38,479 nucleotides of DNA from positions 1 to 38,479 of the forward strand of contig CABULX010000004.1 of assembly GCA_902492545.1 (NCBI GenBank). The letters are read 5' to 3'. The stretch is from an uncultured Collinsella sp. GTDB taxonomy: Bacteria > Actinomycetota > Coriobacteriia > Coriobacteriales > Coriobacteriaceae. The notes beneath the pieces were generated by a model. The model made no database searches. It saw nothing but the letters and a program-made list of their open reading frames with translations, and was not told the DNA's origin. The position numbers and the translations under genes were made by a program. Positions 25,209-33,250 of the stretch are shown piece after piece (the first letter of the stretch is position 1; each line of letters begins with the position of its first letter).

Positions 25209-26435
25209 TTACGCGGCGCCCGAACGATGCCGCCATATGGATTGTACGATACCCACCGTCAGCAGCTGGATCATCATCGAAGACGAACCGAAGCTAATAA
25301 ACGGTAGCGGAATACCGGTAATCGGCATCATGCCGATGCACATGCCGATGTTCTCGAAGGTCTGGAATGCCCACATGCCGACGATACCTACGCACGACAG
25401 ACGCAGGAACAGCGACTCACACTTAAAGGCGACGCGAATCGTCGAAAAGATCAGCAGCACGTAGAGGCACAAGAGAAAAAAGGAACCGCAAAAACCAAAG
25501 GTCTCGGACAAAAAGGCGAAGACGAAGTCGGTGTGGAACTCAGGCAGAAAGCCGCCGGCCGACTGCGTCGCATGGCCCAAACCCTTACCAAAGAAGCCGC
25601 CCGAGCCAACGGCGATAAGCGACTGCTGCAGGTTGTAGGCATCGTCCGAATCGGCATTATCGGGGTCGATAAAGACCGTCAGACGGTTCATCTGATACTG
25701 CTTGATGAGCACATCGTGGCCGAGCAACGAATCAAAGACCGAATCGAGCGCCAGAACGAGGGCCACCAAGCCCACGAGCAGGGCCAGGGTCGACAGCACC
25801 CATTCGCGGCGTGCACCGCTCATACAAATGACGATGGCGCCCGAAACCAGCACGACCAGGCCCGAGCCCAGGTCGCCCATGGCAACGACGGCCAAAAACG
25901 GAATGGACAGCATGCCGCAGAGCTTGACGTAGTCGCGAACGGTATCGATGCGACCGTTATACTGCGATCCAAGCGTAGCAATAAAGAAGATGGTGATGAG
26001 CTTGGCAAGCTCAACCGGCTGGAAAGTCAAGCCGATACCGGGAATCTTGATCCAGCCCGTCATGCCCAGACCGCCCGTATAGGACAGACCCGGAATCTTG
26101 GGCGAGAAGATCACGATCAGGTCGATGACGAGCAACGCCGTCGAGAAATTGGAAATACCGCGCAGGTCGGTACGCCAGACGAGCACCGCCAGCACCGCCC
26201 CGATGCCAATTCCCAGCAGATGGCGTGAGAACGAGGCATCGGCCTTAAACTGCGAAGCCGACCAGATAATGATGGCACCGTAGGCGACGAGCGCCACAGT
26301 AGCCACGAGCACACCGATATGCACCTTTTGGCGAAACGTGCCGCGCGAGGCCGAAAGTTGCTTGTTGACGCGGTCCAGGCTGCTGCGAGAGCCGGTCTTG
26401 GTTGAACGGAACAGATCCGCCGGAGAAAAATCCAT
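25209..26435 (-). CDS. rodA: RodA, SEDS peptidoglycan glycosyltransferase
   Basis: RodA polymerises lipid II into glycan strands in the elongation complex, with PBP2 as partner. The 408-residue protein has about ten membrane segments beginning near residue 38 after a charged cytoplasmic N-terminus. It shows the family motifs PVELAKL, MGDLGSGLVVL, QQSLIAVGSGGFFGKGLG, FLPEFHTDFVFAFLSETFGF and MPITGIPLPFISFGSSS. The ATG at 26435 has AGGAGG 5 bp upstream. It follows mrdA by 9 bp, as expected for partner genes. Confidence 0.95.
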   Translation of the reverse strand: MDFSPADLFRSTKTGSRSSLDRVNKQLSASRGTFRQKVHIGVLVATVALVAYGAIIIWSASQFKADASFSRHLLGIGIGAVLAVLVWRTDLRGISNFSTALLVIDLIVIFSPKIPGLSYTGGLGMTGWIKIPGIGLTFQPVELAKLITIFFIATLGSQYNGRIDTVRDYVKLCGMLSIPFLAVVAMGDLGSGLVVLVSGAIVICMSGARREWVLSTLALLVGLVALVLALDSVFDSLLGHDVLIKQYQMNRLTVFIDPDNADSDDAYNLQQSLIAVGSGGFFGKGLGHATQSAGGFLPEFHTDFVFAFLSETFGFCGSFFLLCLYVLLIFSTIRVAFKCESLFLRLSCVGIVGMWAFQTFENIGMCIGMMPITGIPLPFISFGSSSMMIQLLTVGIVQSIWRHRSGAA

Positions 26436-26444
26436 CGCAACCTC

Positions 26445-28514
26445 CTATCGAACCGAAGAATCGCCCGAGGCCGAAGAGGTATCGGGCTCGTCATAAATCA
26501 CGCCGAGCACGTCGCGCACGACATGCATCGCGGTATCTGAGCCACCGCCGCCCTGCTCCAAGACGGTAGCGATGACATACTTGGGGTCATCGGCCGGTGC
26601 ATAGGCGCAGAACCACGCGTATTCATCCTCGCCACTTTTCTCGCCCGTGCCCGACTTGCCGTATACCTGCGGCGTCAGGGTGCCAAAGTGAGCCGCCAGG
26701 GACGTCGATGCCGTGTAAATCACGTCGTGCATGCCGTTGCGAACAAGAGCCAAATCCGAATCGCTGTTGATCTTGGCCTCCAGGCGCTTCTTCTTGCCCT
26801 TGCCGTTGTACTTATAGGCATCGCCGTCGCCATCGCGCGACACGGCAGACAAAAACACGTGAGGCACGTACTGTTTGCCGCCGTTGGCAAGACCCATATA
26901 GGCACACGCCATCTGCAGGGGCGTCACCAGGATGTCGCCCTGACCGATGGCGATGTTGGTCATATCGCCGGCATTCCACTTGCGGTCCTCGGCAGATGCG
27001 TCGGTGAAGTACGACTCTTTCCACTCGGCATCGGGAATACGACCCGCGCCCTCACTCGGCAGATCGATACCGCAGGTCTTGCCTAGACCCCAGCGACGAA
27101 AGACCTCCTGCAGACCCTCGGGATGTTGCTCGTCATAAAAGAACGCCTTGCCCATGTCGTAGAAGACAGGGTCGCACGAGTTGGCGATTCCCGACTGCAG
27201 CGTCATGGTGCCGTGGCCGGAATGCAGCCAGCAGTACTTGCCCCACGACTTGCCCAGACCCGTCCAATAACCCGTGCAGTTGGTCGTCTGCCCCGACGTG
27301 TAGGTTCCAAACTCAAGACCGGCCAGTGCCGAGAGCGGCTTGATGGTCGAGGCCGACATGTACTGTCCGCTAATGGCGCGGTTGAGCAGCGGGTGCGAAC
27401 CCTTGTCATCATTGAGCTCGGTCCACACGTCATTTGAGACGCCGCCAATAAAGACGGACGGATCGAACTTGGGCTGGCTCGCCATGCCCAGGATCTCGCC
27501 ATTGTTGGGATCGAGACACACTACAGCGCCGTTGCCGGCATTGCTGTAGCCAGTGGTCTTGGCAAGCTCGATAGCGCTCGCCAGCGCCGTCTCGCAGGCC
27601 TGCTGGATCTTAAGGTCGAGCGTGAGCTTAATGTCAGAGCCGGCCTTCGCGGGCACGGCGCCGGCCTGACCGGTCACGTTGCCCGAGGCATCGACCTTGA
27701 CGGTCTGCTCGCCACGAATACCCTGCAGCAGGTTTTCGTAGTAGCTCTCAACGCCCGCCTGCCCCACGATATCGCCCGACTGGTACGTAATCTTGCCAGC
27801 AGAAGCATCATCGTCGCCAGAAGTTTTCTTATTCTGGGCCTCGAGCTGCTCGGAGGTAATGGTGCCGGTATAGCCCAAGATATGGCATGCCGTCTCGCCG
27901 TATGGATACTGGCGCTCGGTACGCTCGGCAATCTTGACGCCCGGGAACTCGCCGGCATGCTCCTGAATATAGGCAACCGTGGAGCGACGGACGTCCGTCG
28001 CGATGGTATGCAGGCTCTGAGCGCCCTCTGTATTGTCCTGAATATTGCGAAGGACCGCCACATAAGGCATTCCAAGCACGTTGGCAAGATGGCGAACCAG
28101 AACCTCATCCTCGGCAAGGTCGCGGTAGGCCACGACAGCAAGTGAGGGACGGTTCTGGACAAGCGCCACGCCATTGCGGTCGAGGATGCGGCCGCGCACA
28201 GCGGGTGTGGTAACGGTGCGAGTCTGATTACTATTGGCCTGCTTCTCGTAATAGTCCGACGAGACCATCTGCATGCCCCACAGCTTGACGGCAAGTGCCG
28301 CAAACATCGCGCCCACACCCGTGGTGAGGATGGAAAAGCGGCCCTTAAAGGCGGTCGCCGCGGTATTGCCCTCGCCCTCGGTGGCGCGCGGGGCCGTTCC
28401 ATGCTGTGTATCGTAGGTAAAACGGGAATCGCCACGACGCATGATGACCAGCGCGACCACGATGGCCACAACCAGCACGATACCGGCGATAATAACCGTC
28501 ATCTGGGAAGACAT
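26445..28514 (-). CDS. mrdA: Penicillin-binding protein 2 (elongation transpeptidase)
   Basis: PBP2 cross-links peptidoglycan during lateral growth. The 689-residue protein has the dimerisation region (RGRILDRNGVALVQNRPS) and a transpeptidase domain with the active-site SxxK in YMSASTIKPLSALAG, an SxD in NSCDPVFYDMG (PBP2 enzymes often have SxD in place of SxN) and KSGTGEKSG. The Cys pair around YWTGLGKSWGKYCWLHSGHG is typical of PBP2. Unusually, two hydrophobic segments precede the periplasmic part, at about residues 5-26 and 60-80. The ATG at 28514 has GGGGAGG 7 bp upstream, so the first segment looks genuinely translated. Confidence 0.95.
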   Translation of the reverse strand: MSSQMTVIIAGIVLVVAIVVALVIMRRGDSRFTYDTQHGTAPRATEGEGNTAATAFKGRFSILTTGVGAMFAALAVKLWGMQMVSSDYYEKQANSNQTRTVTTPAVRGRILDRNGVALVQNRPSLAVVAYRDLAEDEVLVRHLANVLGMPYVAVLRNIQDNTEGAQSLHTIATDVRRSTVAYIQEHAGEFPGVKIAERTERQYPYGETACHILGYTGTITSEQLEAQNKKTSGDDDASAGKITYQSGDIVGQAGVESYYENLLQGIRGEQTVKVDASGNVTGQAGAVPAKAGSDIKLTLDLKIQQACETALASAIELAKTTGYSNAGNGAVVCLDPNNGEILGMASQPKFDPSVFIGGVSNDVWTELNDDKGSHPLLNRAISGQYMSASTIKPLSALAGLEFGTYTSGQTTNCTGYWTGLGKSWGKYCWLHSGHGTMTLQSGIANSCDPVFYDMGKAFFYDEQHPEGLQEVFRRWGLGKTCGIDLPSEGAGRIPDAEWKESYFTDASAEDRKWNAGDMTNIAIGQGDILVTPLQMACAYMGLANGGKQYVPHVFLSAVSRDGDGDAYKYNGKGKKKRLEAKINSDSDLALVRNGMHDVIYTASTSLAAHFGTLTPQVYGKSGTGEKSGEDEYAWFCAYAPADDPKYVIATVLEQGGGGSDTAMHVVRDVLGVIYDEPDTSSASGDSSVR

Positions 28515-28527
28515 CTACGGGCCTCCC

Positions 28528-29094
28528 CTATTTGAGCTTGCGGGTCTTGGGCTTAAAGCGCATACCCGTCTGGCGTCCGCCACGTGCGGAGAATCCATAG
28601 CCGGACTGCGGCACGACGCCGGACATCAAAAACGGAATGGCAACCAGACCCGTCAGGATCGAGGACGGCAGCGCATGGCCGAAGATCGCCACGACAAAGC
28701 TCGTCTCCAAACCCATAAACAGCAAGATGATGCTGTAGATCACATTAATGACGAGCGCAAAGGCGCCCACGGTGACGCCGCGCGCACTCGGGGTACCGCC
28801 CGTCTGACCGACGGCGCTGTGCACCAGGGCAAAAGAACCCACGGTCAGCAGGAGCGACATAACGCCCACCGGCACGGCAGCGGACAGGTCATAAAACAAG
28901 CCGCTGCAAAAACCGCACACGACGGCACGGGTCGGGTCGCCCGAGAACACGCTTAGGCACACCAGGATAATCATGAAGTTGACGCGACCTCCCGCAATGG
29001 AGATCTGCGGTGCCAAGCCTGCCTGCAACAGCACACACACGATGGCGGCGATTACAAACGTGCGGGAGCTCATCCCCTGCTCGTGTAGATCCAT
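28528..29094 (-). CDS. mreD: Rod shape-determining protein MreD
   Basis: MreD is a small integral membrane component of the elongation complex. The 188-residue protein has five or so hydrophobic helices, with VNFMIILVCLSVFSGDPTRAVVCGFCSGLFYDL as the best match to the family. The C-terminus is basic (KPKTRKLK). Two nearby ATGs exist: 29094 has GGGGG 7 bp upstream, whereas 29100 has it one base away, so 29094 is preferred. It sits between mreC (11 bp) and mrdA (13 bp). Confidence 0.9.
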   Translation of the reverse strand: MDLHEQGMSSRTFVIAAIVCVLLQAGLAPQISIAGGRVNFMIILVCLSVFSGDPTRAVVCGFCSGLFYDLSAAVPVGVMSLLLTVGSFALVHSAVGQTGGTPSARGVTVGAFALVINVIYSIILLFMGLETSFVVAIFGHALPSSILTGLVAIPFLMSGVVPQSGYGFSARGGRQTGMRFKPKTRKLK

Positions 29095-29105
29095 GGACAT
29101 GCCCC

Positions 29106-30104
29106 CTATTCGCTCGAGCCAGAATCGGTCGTCTCGGACGTGTCGGAACTGTCATCCGAGCTCTCGTCCTTCGTCTTGGTCGCAGCATCGCGCGACGTTC
29201 CCTGCGGCGTGCTGTTGGCCGTGCTCACGTCCTCATCCGAGGCCGACTGTTCGTCGGTCAGCGAGGTGATGACCAGCACTTCCTCGTTGTTCTCGGCCGT
29301 GGTCTGAGCGCGCACCACAATGGTGTAGTACACGTCGTTTGCCGATTTCTCAACCGACGAGACGGTGCCAAGCGGAAGGCCCTTGGGGAACACGCCACCG
29401 ATGCCAGAGGTCACGATGATGTCGCCAACCTTAACATCGGAGTCGACGCTCACGTACTCAAGACGCAGCGTGCCGTCAGCCTGACCCTGCAGCATGCCTT
29501 GGGCGCGCGTGTCCTGCACCATAGCGGACACGCCCGAGTTCTCGTCGCCAATCAGGCGCACGGTGGACGTCTTGGCCGAGACTTCGATGATCTGGCCGAT
29601 AACACCGGCCGAACTCGTCACAGGCATGTTGATGGTAAGGCCGTCGGCAGAGCCCTTGTCGATGGTGACGGTCGAGGTCCAGGCATCGCCCGAGGCACCA
29701 ACAATACGAGCTGCGGTCGATTTGAGGTTATAGGTCGACTGCAGGCCGACCAGCCCCTCCAGACGCTCAGCGGTCTTTTGAGCCTCGGAGAGCTCAGCAA
29801 CCTTAGAGGTCAGTTCCTCGTTTTGCTTCTTAAGCTCATCAAGCGTGTCCTGCGACGCCGTAAGGTTAGAGAACACGTTGCCGATCGCATTGAAGGGAGC
29901 CGCCACAGCCGAACCCACAAAGCGCACCGGCGAGGTAATCGTCGTTACGCCCGAACGCACGGCATGAATCGGTCCTGCCTCGCCCTCGCGGATGTAAAAC
30001 GTGAGCAGCAACACCGAAATCAGGCTGAAAACAATCAACGGGCGCATACCCGTTGATTGTCGCTTGGTATTCAGATTTGTGGAGAAACCCGAAGATCGTG
30101 CCAA
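29106..30104 (-). CDS. mreC: Rod shape-determining protein MreC
   Basis: MreC links the cytoplasmic MreB filament to periplasmic PBP2. The 332-residue protein has a membrane segment at about 21-38, a coiled coil (about 85-118, LDELKKQNEELTSKVAELSEAQKTAERLEGL), the MreC beta domain (ARIVGASGDAWTSTVTIDKGSADGL, VTSSAGVIGQIIEV, DVKVGDIIVTSGIGGVFPKGLPLGTVSS) and a low-complexity Ser/Asp/Glu/Thr-rich tail from about 285. The TTG at 30104 has AGGTGG 7 bp upstream. A perfect 12-bp hairpin lies in codons 15-25 (see separate feature). Confidence 0.94.
   Translation of the reverse strand: MARSSGFSTNLNTKRQSTGMRPLIVFSLISVLLLTFYIREGEAGPIHAVRSGVTTITSPVRFVGSAVAAPFNAIGNVFSNLTASQDTLDELKKQNEELTSKVAELSEAQKTAERLEGLVGLQSTYNLKSTAARIVGASGDAWTSTVTIDKGSADGLTINMPVTSSAGVIGQIIEVSAKTSTVRLIGDENSGVSAMVQDTRAQGMLQGQADGTLRLEYVSVDSDVKVGDIIVTSGIGGVFPKGLPLGTVSSVEKSANDVYYTIVVRAQTTAENNEEVLVITSLTDEQSASDEDVSTANSTPQGTSRDAATKTKDESSDDSSDTSETTDSGSSE
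30028..30060 (-). promoter_or_regulatory. Terminator-like hairpin inside mreC
   Basis: ACAATCAACGGG and its exact reverse complement CCCGTTGATTGT (30049-30060 and 30031-30042) flank a 6-nt loop. On the minus strand TTT follows directly, with a TTGTTTTC context. It lies about 45-75 bases into mreC and could act as an attenuator or RNase site. Confidence 0.45.
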
Positions 30105-30125
30105 ATGGAATCCACCTTTTGGAAA

Positions 30126-31169
30126 TTAAGCATTGGTCTGGACGAAGCCGCCATCAAACGCATTGGCCTCGAGCACGCGGGCACAGCCGTTAACGACGTT
30201 ATCGAGCGCCGTGGGGCTGACGTTGACCGAAACGCCGGTCTCATCGCGCAGGCGCACGTCGAGACCGCGCAGCAGCGCGCCGCCACCGGTCAGCAATATG
30301 CCATAGTACATAAGGTCCGAGGCAAGATCGGGCGGCGTGGCATCGAGTGCGTCCTTGACGGCCTTGGCCATCTCGTCAAGCGGCTTGTTGAGCGCGCGAC
30401 GAATCTCCTCGCTCTCGATGCGCACGGTCTTGGGCAGACCGGTGATCACGTCGCGGCCGTTGACCTCGACATCGAGCTCGTCCTTGAGCGGCACGGCGGA
30501 GCCGACCTTGATCTTGATGTCCTCTGCCGTACGCTCGCCGATGGCCAGGTTGTAGGCATCACGAACGTGCGTGAGGATGGCCTGATCGAACTCGTCGCCG
30601 GCAATACGGATGGACTGCGAGACGACGATGCCGCCCATAGCGATAACGGCAACCTCGGTGGTACCGCCACCGATGTCGATGACCATGGAGCCGGTGGGCT
30701 CCTCGACGGGCAGGTCGGCGCCGATAGCGGCAGCCATGGGCTCCTCGATCAGGTAGGCCTGGCGGGCACCGGCCTGGATCGTGGCCTCAAAGACAGCACG
30801 CTTCTCGACCGACGTGACGCCGGAGGGAACGCAGACGACAACGCGCGGACGCGGGGTCCACGGATAGCGCTTCTCGGAAGCCTTGTCGATAAAGTAGCGG
30901 AGCATGGCCTCGGTAACGTCGAAGTCGGCGATGACGCCGTCCTTCAGGGGACGAACGGCCACGATGTTGCCGGGCGTACGGCCGAGCATGCGCTTTGCCT
31001 CGATACCGACCGCCAGGATGCGCTCGTCGTTCTTGTCGATGGCGACGACGGAAGGCTCGCGGATGACGATGCCCTTGCCGCGCACGGAGACAAGCGTATT
31101 TGCGGTGCCGAGGTCGATGGCAAGATCGCCCGCATAGCTACCGAAGAACATATCCATCAAAGAAAACAA
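30126..31169 (-). CDS. mreB: Rod shape-determining protein MreB
   Basis: MreB is the bacterial actin that directs lateral wall synthesis. The 347-residue protein shows the actin-fold motifs DLAIDLGTANTLV (phosphate 1), MVIDIGGGTTEVAVIAMGGIV (phosphate 2), a connect region and LLTGGGALLRGLDVRL (adenosine). PVEEPTGSM and RPRVVVCVPSGVTSVEKRAV are typical. The TTG at 31169 (LFSLMDMFFG) has AGGAG 5 bp upstream; ATG at 31157 is much further away. It opens the mreB-mreC-mreD-mrdA-rodA run, and 21 bp separate it from mreC. Confidence 0.96.
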   Translation of the reverse strand: MFSLMDMFFGSYAGDLAIDLGTANTLVSVRGKGIVIREPSVVAIDKNDERILAVGIEAKRMLGRTPGNIVAVRPLKDGVIADFDVTEAMLRYFIDKASEKRYPWTPRPRVVVCVPSGVTSVEKRAVFEATIQAGARQAYLIEEPMAAAIGADLPVEEPTGSMVIDIGGGTTEVAVIAMGGIVVSQSIRIAGDEFDQAILTHVRDAYNLAIGERTAEDIKIKVGSAVPLKDELDVEVNGRDVITGLPKTVRIESEEIRRALNKPLDEMAKAVKDALDATPPDLASDLMYYGILLTGGGALLRGLDVRLRDETGVSVNVSPTALDNVVNGCARVLEANAFDGGFVQTNA

Positions 31170-31229
31170 CGCAACTCCTGATGTGTTGGATGATTGCTGG
31201 AAAACTACTAGCTCATCATACTAGCGCAA

Positions 31230-31262
31230 GCCCGGCACCTCACTTGCGGTGAAGCGCCGGGC
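31230..31262 (-). terminator. Hairpin after the TPR gene, before mreB
   Basis: GCCCGGC pairs with GCCGGGC and the stem continues inward (GCTTCAC with GTGAGGT, two G-U pairs) to a 5-nt loop. On the minus strand only TTGCGC follows, so it is a weak intrinsic terminator. Confidence 0.55.
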
Positions 31263-31284
31263 AAAGCTAAATCCCATAAGGTCA

Positions 31285-32589
31285 CTACTGGTTGTCAGCA
31301 GCCGAGAAATCCATATCGAGCGAGGAAACGGCCCAGCCGATATGGTTGTCGGAGCGCACGAATTTGACGGTGTACTCCTGCTCGCCGCCCTTGGACAGCG
31401 ATGCCTTCACCTTAGCGGTCGTCTCGGTCATGGACTGATCCATGCCTTCGACGGACACAGTGGCACCCTGCGGAATCGAGGAGATGATCATCGACTTAGC
31501 GTCCTCGGACAGGCTCGAGGCCAGGCAAGACTCGGCCTTTGCCGTGTCACCGTCGCCGGCAGCCTGGAACAGATCGGAAACGACAGACTCCTGGGACGGG
31601 AAACCAAAGCCGCGCGTGTAGGCAAAGCCCAGACCGCCCACGGCGATCAAAATGAGCAGAAGCAGCACGATGAAGACTTTGAGACCCGTGTGGCGGTGGC
31701 GACGACGGACCTTGGCCTGCTTACGATCCTGACGGTCCTGCTGGACCATCTCGGACTCGGACAGCGTAAAGAAGCCGGTGTCCGAGGGATCGGGCATAAA
31801 CTGACCGGTCGCGCCCGTAGGATCGAGCGGATCGACGGCAGGAGCGTCCATCGCGGGCGCCGGAGCCGTGGCCATAGCCGTCTGGGCAGACAGCGCGGCA
31901 AGCGAATCGTGCACGCGGGCAAGCTCATCGGCCTGCTCGGAGGTGAGCTGGTAGATACCATCGGCAGTAGCGGCGTTAAAGGCGTCGAGTGCGTCGGAGG
32001 GACGGCCGGCGGCAGAAAGCGCCTGACCCATGCCAGCGTTGAGCGCACGCGTGTCGTCGCGGGGGCCGGCAAAGTCGATAGCCGTACGGTAGGTCTCCAC
32101 GGCATCCGCCGGACGGCCGAGCTTAATGAAGCAACGACCGAGCTCGCCGAGTGCGGCGGCAGGAGCCGGATTGGCGCCGTCGATGGCAGCCTGACGGAAA
32201 GCAGTACCCGCGTTGGCATAGTCGCCCGACTGGAACAGCGCGTTACCCAGGCCCAGATAGGCCTTGAACGGCGTGGCATAAGAAGCGTCCTGCGTAGCGG
32301 CAGAGAACGCCTGAGCGGCCGTCGTGTAGTCGCCCACGGCGGCGAGTGCCTTGCCGCGGTTGGTGAGCAGCGCGCCGCGCTTGCCGTAGGTGCCGTCGTT
32401 GAGGGCGGCAGCATAAGCCTCGGCGGCCTCGGCATACATGCCCAGGTGCATCAAGGCGTTGCCACGAAGATGATCGGCCTCGCCCATAATCTCATCGGGA
32501 GTTTTTGCCGCCCCAAGCATCTGGGCTGCAGCGGAAAAATCACCCGCGCGGTAAGCGGCACGGCCCTGTTGGATCAGCTGGCTATTCAA
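31285..32589 (-). CDS. TPR-repeat membrane protein with C-terminal extracytoplasmic domain
   Basis: No named family was recognised. The 434-residue protein has several TPR-like helical pairs in residues 1-235 (for example ALMHLGMYAEAAEAYAAAL, LGNALFQSGDYANAGTAFRQA, LGRCFIKLGRPADAVETYRTA). A proline/alanine-rich linker follows, then a basic stretch (KQAKVRRRHRH), one membrane segment (303-324) and a domain of about 110 residues outside. That last domain (AAGDGDTAKAESCLASSL ... EQEYTVKFVRSDNHIGWAVSSL) resembles small lipoprotein-type DUF4878 folds; that is a weak guess. The positive-inside rule puts the TPRs in the cytoplasm. The TTG at 32589 has GGGG 6 bp upstream, and the gene follows the cyclophilin by 11 bp. 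Confidence 0.85.
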   Translation of the reverse strand: MNSQLIQQGRAAYRAGDFSAAAQMLGAAKTPDEIMGEADHLRGNALMHLGMYAEAAEAYAAALNDGTYGKRGALLTNRGKALAAVGDYTTAAQAFSAATQDASYATPFKAYLGLGNALFQSGDYANAGTAFRQAAIDGANPAPAAALGELGRCFIKLGRPADAVETYRTAIDFAGPRDDTRALNAGMGQALSAAGRPSDALDAFNAATADGIYQLTSEQADELARVHDSLAALSAQTAMATAPAPAMDAPAVDPLDPTGATGQFMPDPSDTGFFTLSESEMVQQDRQDRKQAKVRRRHRHTGLKVFIVLLLLILIAVGGLGFAYTRGFGFPSQESVVSDLFQAAGDGDTAKAESCLASSLSEDAKSMIISSIPQGATVSVEGMDQSMTETTAKVKASLSKGGEQEYTVKFVRSDNHIGWAVSSLDMDFSAADNQ

Positions 32590-32600
32590 GGAAATCCCCT

Positions 32601-33143
32601 TTACTCGTGAACGATCTCGACATGGACGATCTCGTCGCCGGCACGCAGCTGCGAAATCACATCGAGACCCTCGACCGTGGTACCAAAGACGGTGTAACCG
32701 GAATCGAGGTTATGCTGGGCACCCAGGCAGAAGTAGAACTGCGAACCCGCGGAATCGGGATCCATGGAGCGTGCCATGGCAAGGGCGCCATCGACATGGC
32801 TGTTGCGCGGATTGGTGGCAAACTCGCCCTTGATGCAGTAGCCGGGGCCACCGGTACCGGGCATGCCGTCGGGGCCCTCAAGACCGGCAGCGACGTCGGC
32901 GCCGGACATATCGCGGGTATTGGGGTCGCCGCCCTGAATGACAAAGCCGGGCACATAGCGATGGAACTTTAGGCCATCATAGAAACCCATCGTGGAAAGC
33001 TCGCAGAAGTTCGCGACATGAATGGGAGCGCCCTCGCCGTCAAACTTGACCTTGATGGTACCCTTCGACGTCTCGATAACGGCGCACTCGTCGCCGGCAA
33101 GCTGATACTCAGGCGTGTAGAGCTCTTTCTTAAAACCAAACAT
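32601..33143 (-). CDS. Cyclophilin-type peptidyl-prolyl cis-trans isomerase
   Basis: Cyclophilins speed up proline isomerisation in protein folding. The 180-residue protein has IETSKGTIKVKFDGEGAPIHVANFCEL, the active-site block GLKFHRYVPGFVIQGGDP, GYCIKGEF, ALAMARSMDPDSAGSQFYFCLG and YTVFGTTVEGLDVI. The FHR and GSQFYF motifs carry the catalytic and substrate-binding residues. No signal peptide is seen, so it is cytoplasmic. The ATG at 33143 has GGAAGGAA upstream. A clear promoter lies about 40 bp further up, and the TPR membrane protein follows by 11 bp. Confidence 0.95.
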   Translation of the reverse strand: MFGFKKELYTPEYQLAGDECAVIETSKGTIKVKFDGEGAPIHVANFCELSTMGFYDGLKFHRYVPGFVIQGGDPNTRDMSGADVAAGLEGPDGMPGTGGPGYCIKGEFATNPRNSHVDGALAMARSMDPDSAGSQFYFCLGAQHNLDSGYTVFGTTVEGLDVISQLRAGDEIVHVEIVHE

Positions 33144-33182
33144 GTGGTTCCTTCCTCGTGCGTTTAAAGCATATTTGTACGA

Positions 33183-33212
33183 ATTGTAGCAATAAGCATG
33201 CGCTTACATCAA
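33183..33212 (-). promoter_or_regulatory. Promoter of the cyclophilin gene
   Basis: On the minus strand TTGATG (33207-33212) and TACAAT (33183-33188) are separated by 18 bp. Predicted start near 33176. Confidence 0.7.
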
Positions 33213-33250
33213 TTGCGCACGTAGGTTATGCCGACTATGGCGAACTAATT

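Noticed and set aside
31205..31225. ACTAGCTCATCATACTAG upstream of mreB, resembling a repeat head
   Set aside because: It shares only TAGCTCAT with the family and lacks the GGGACGGGG core.
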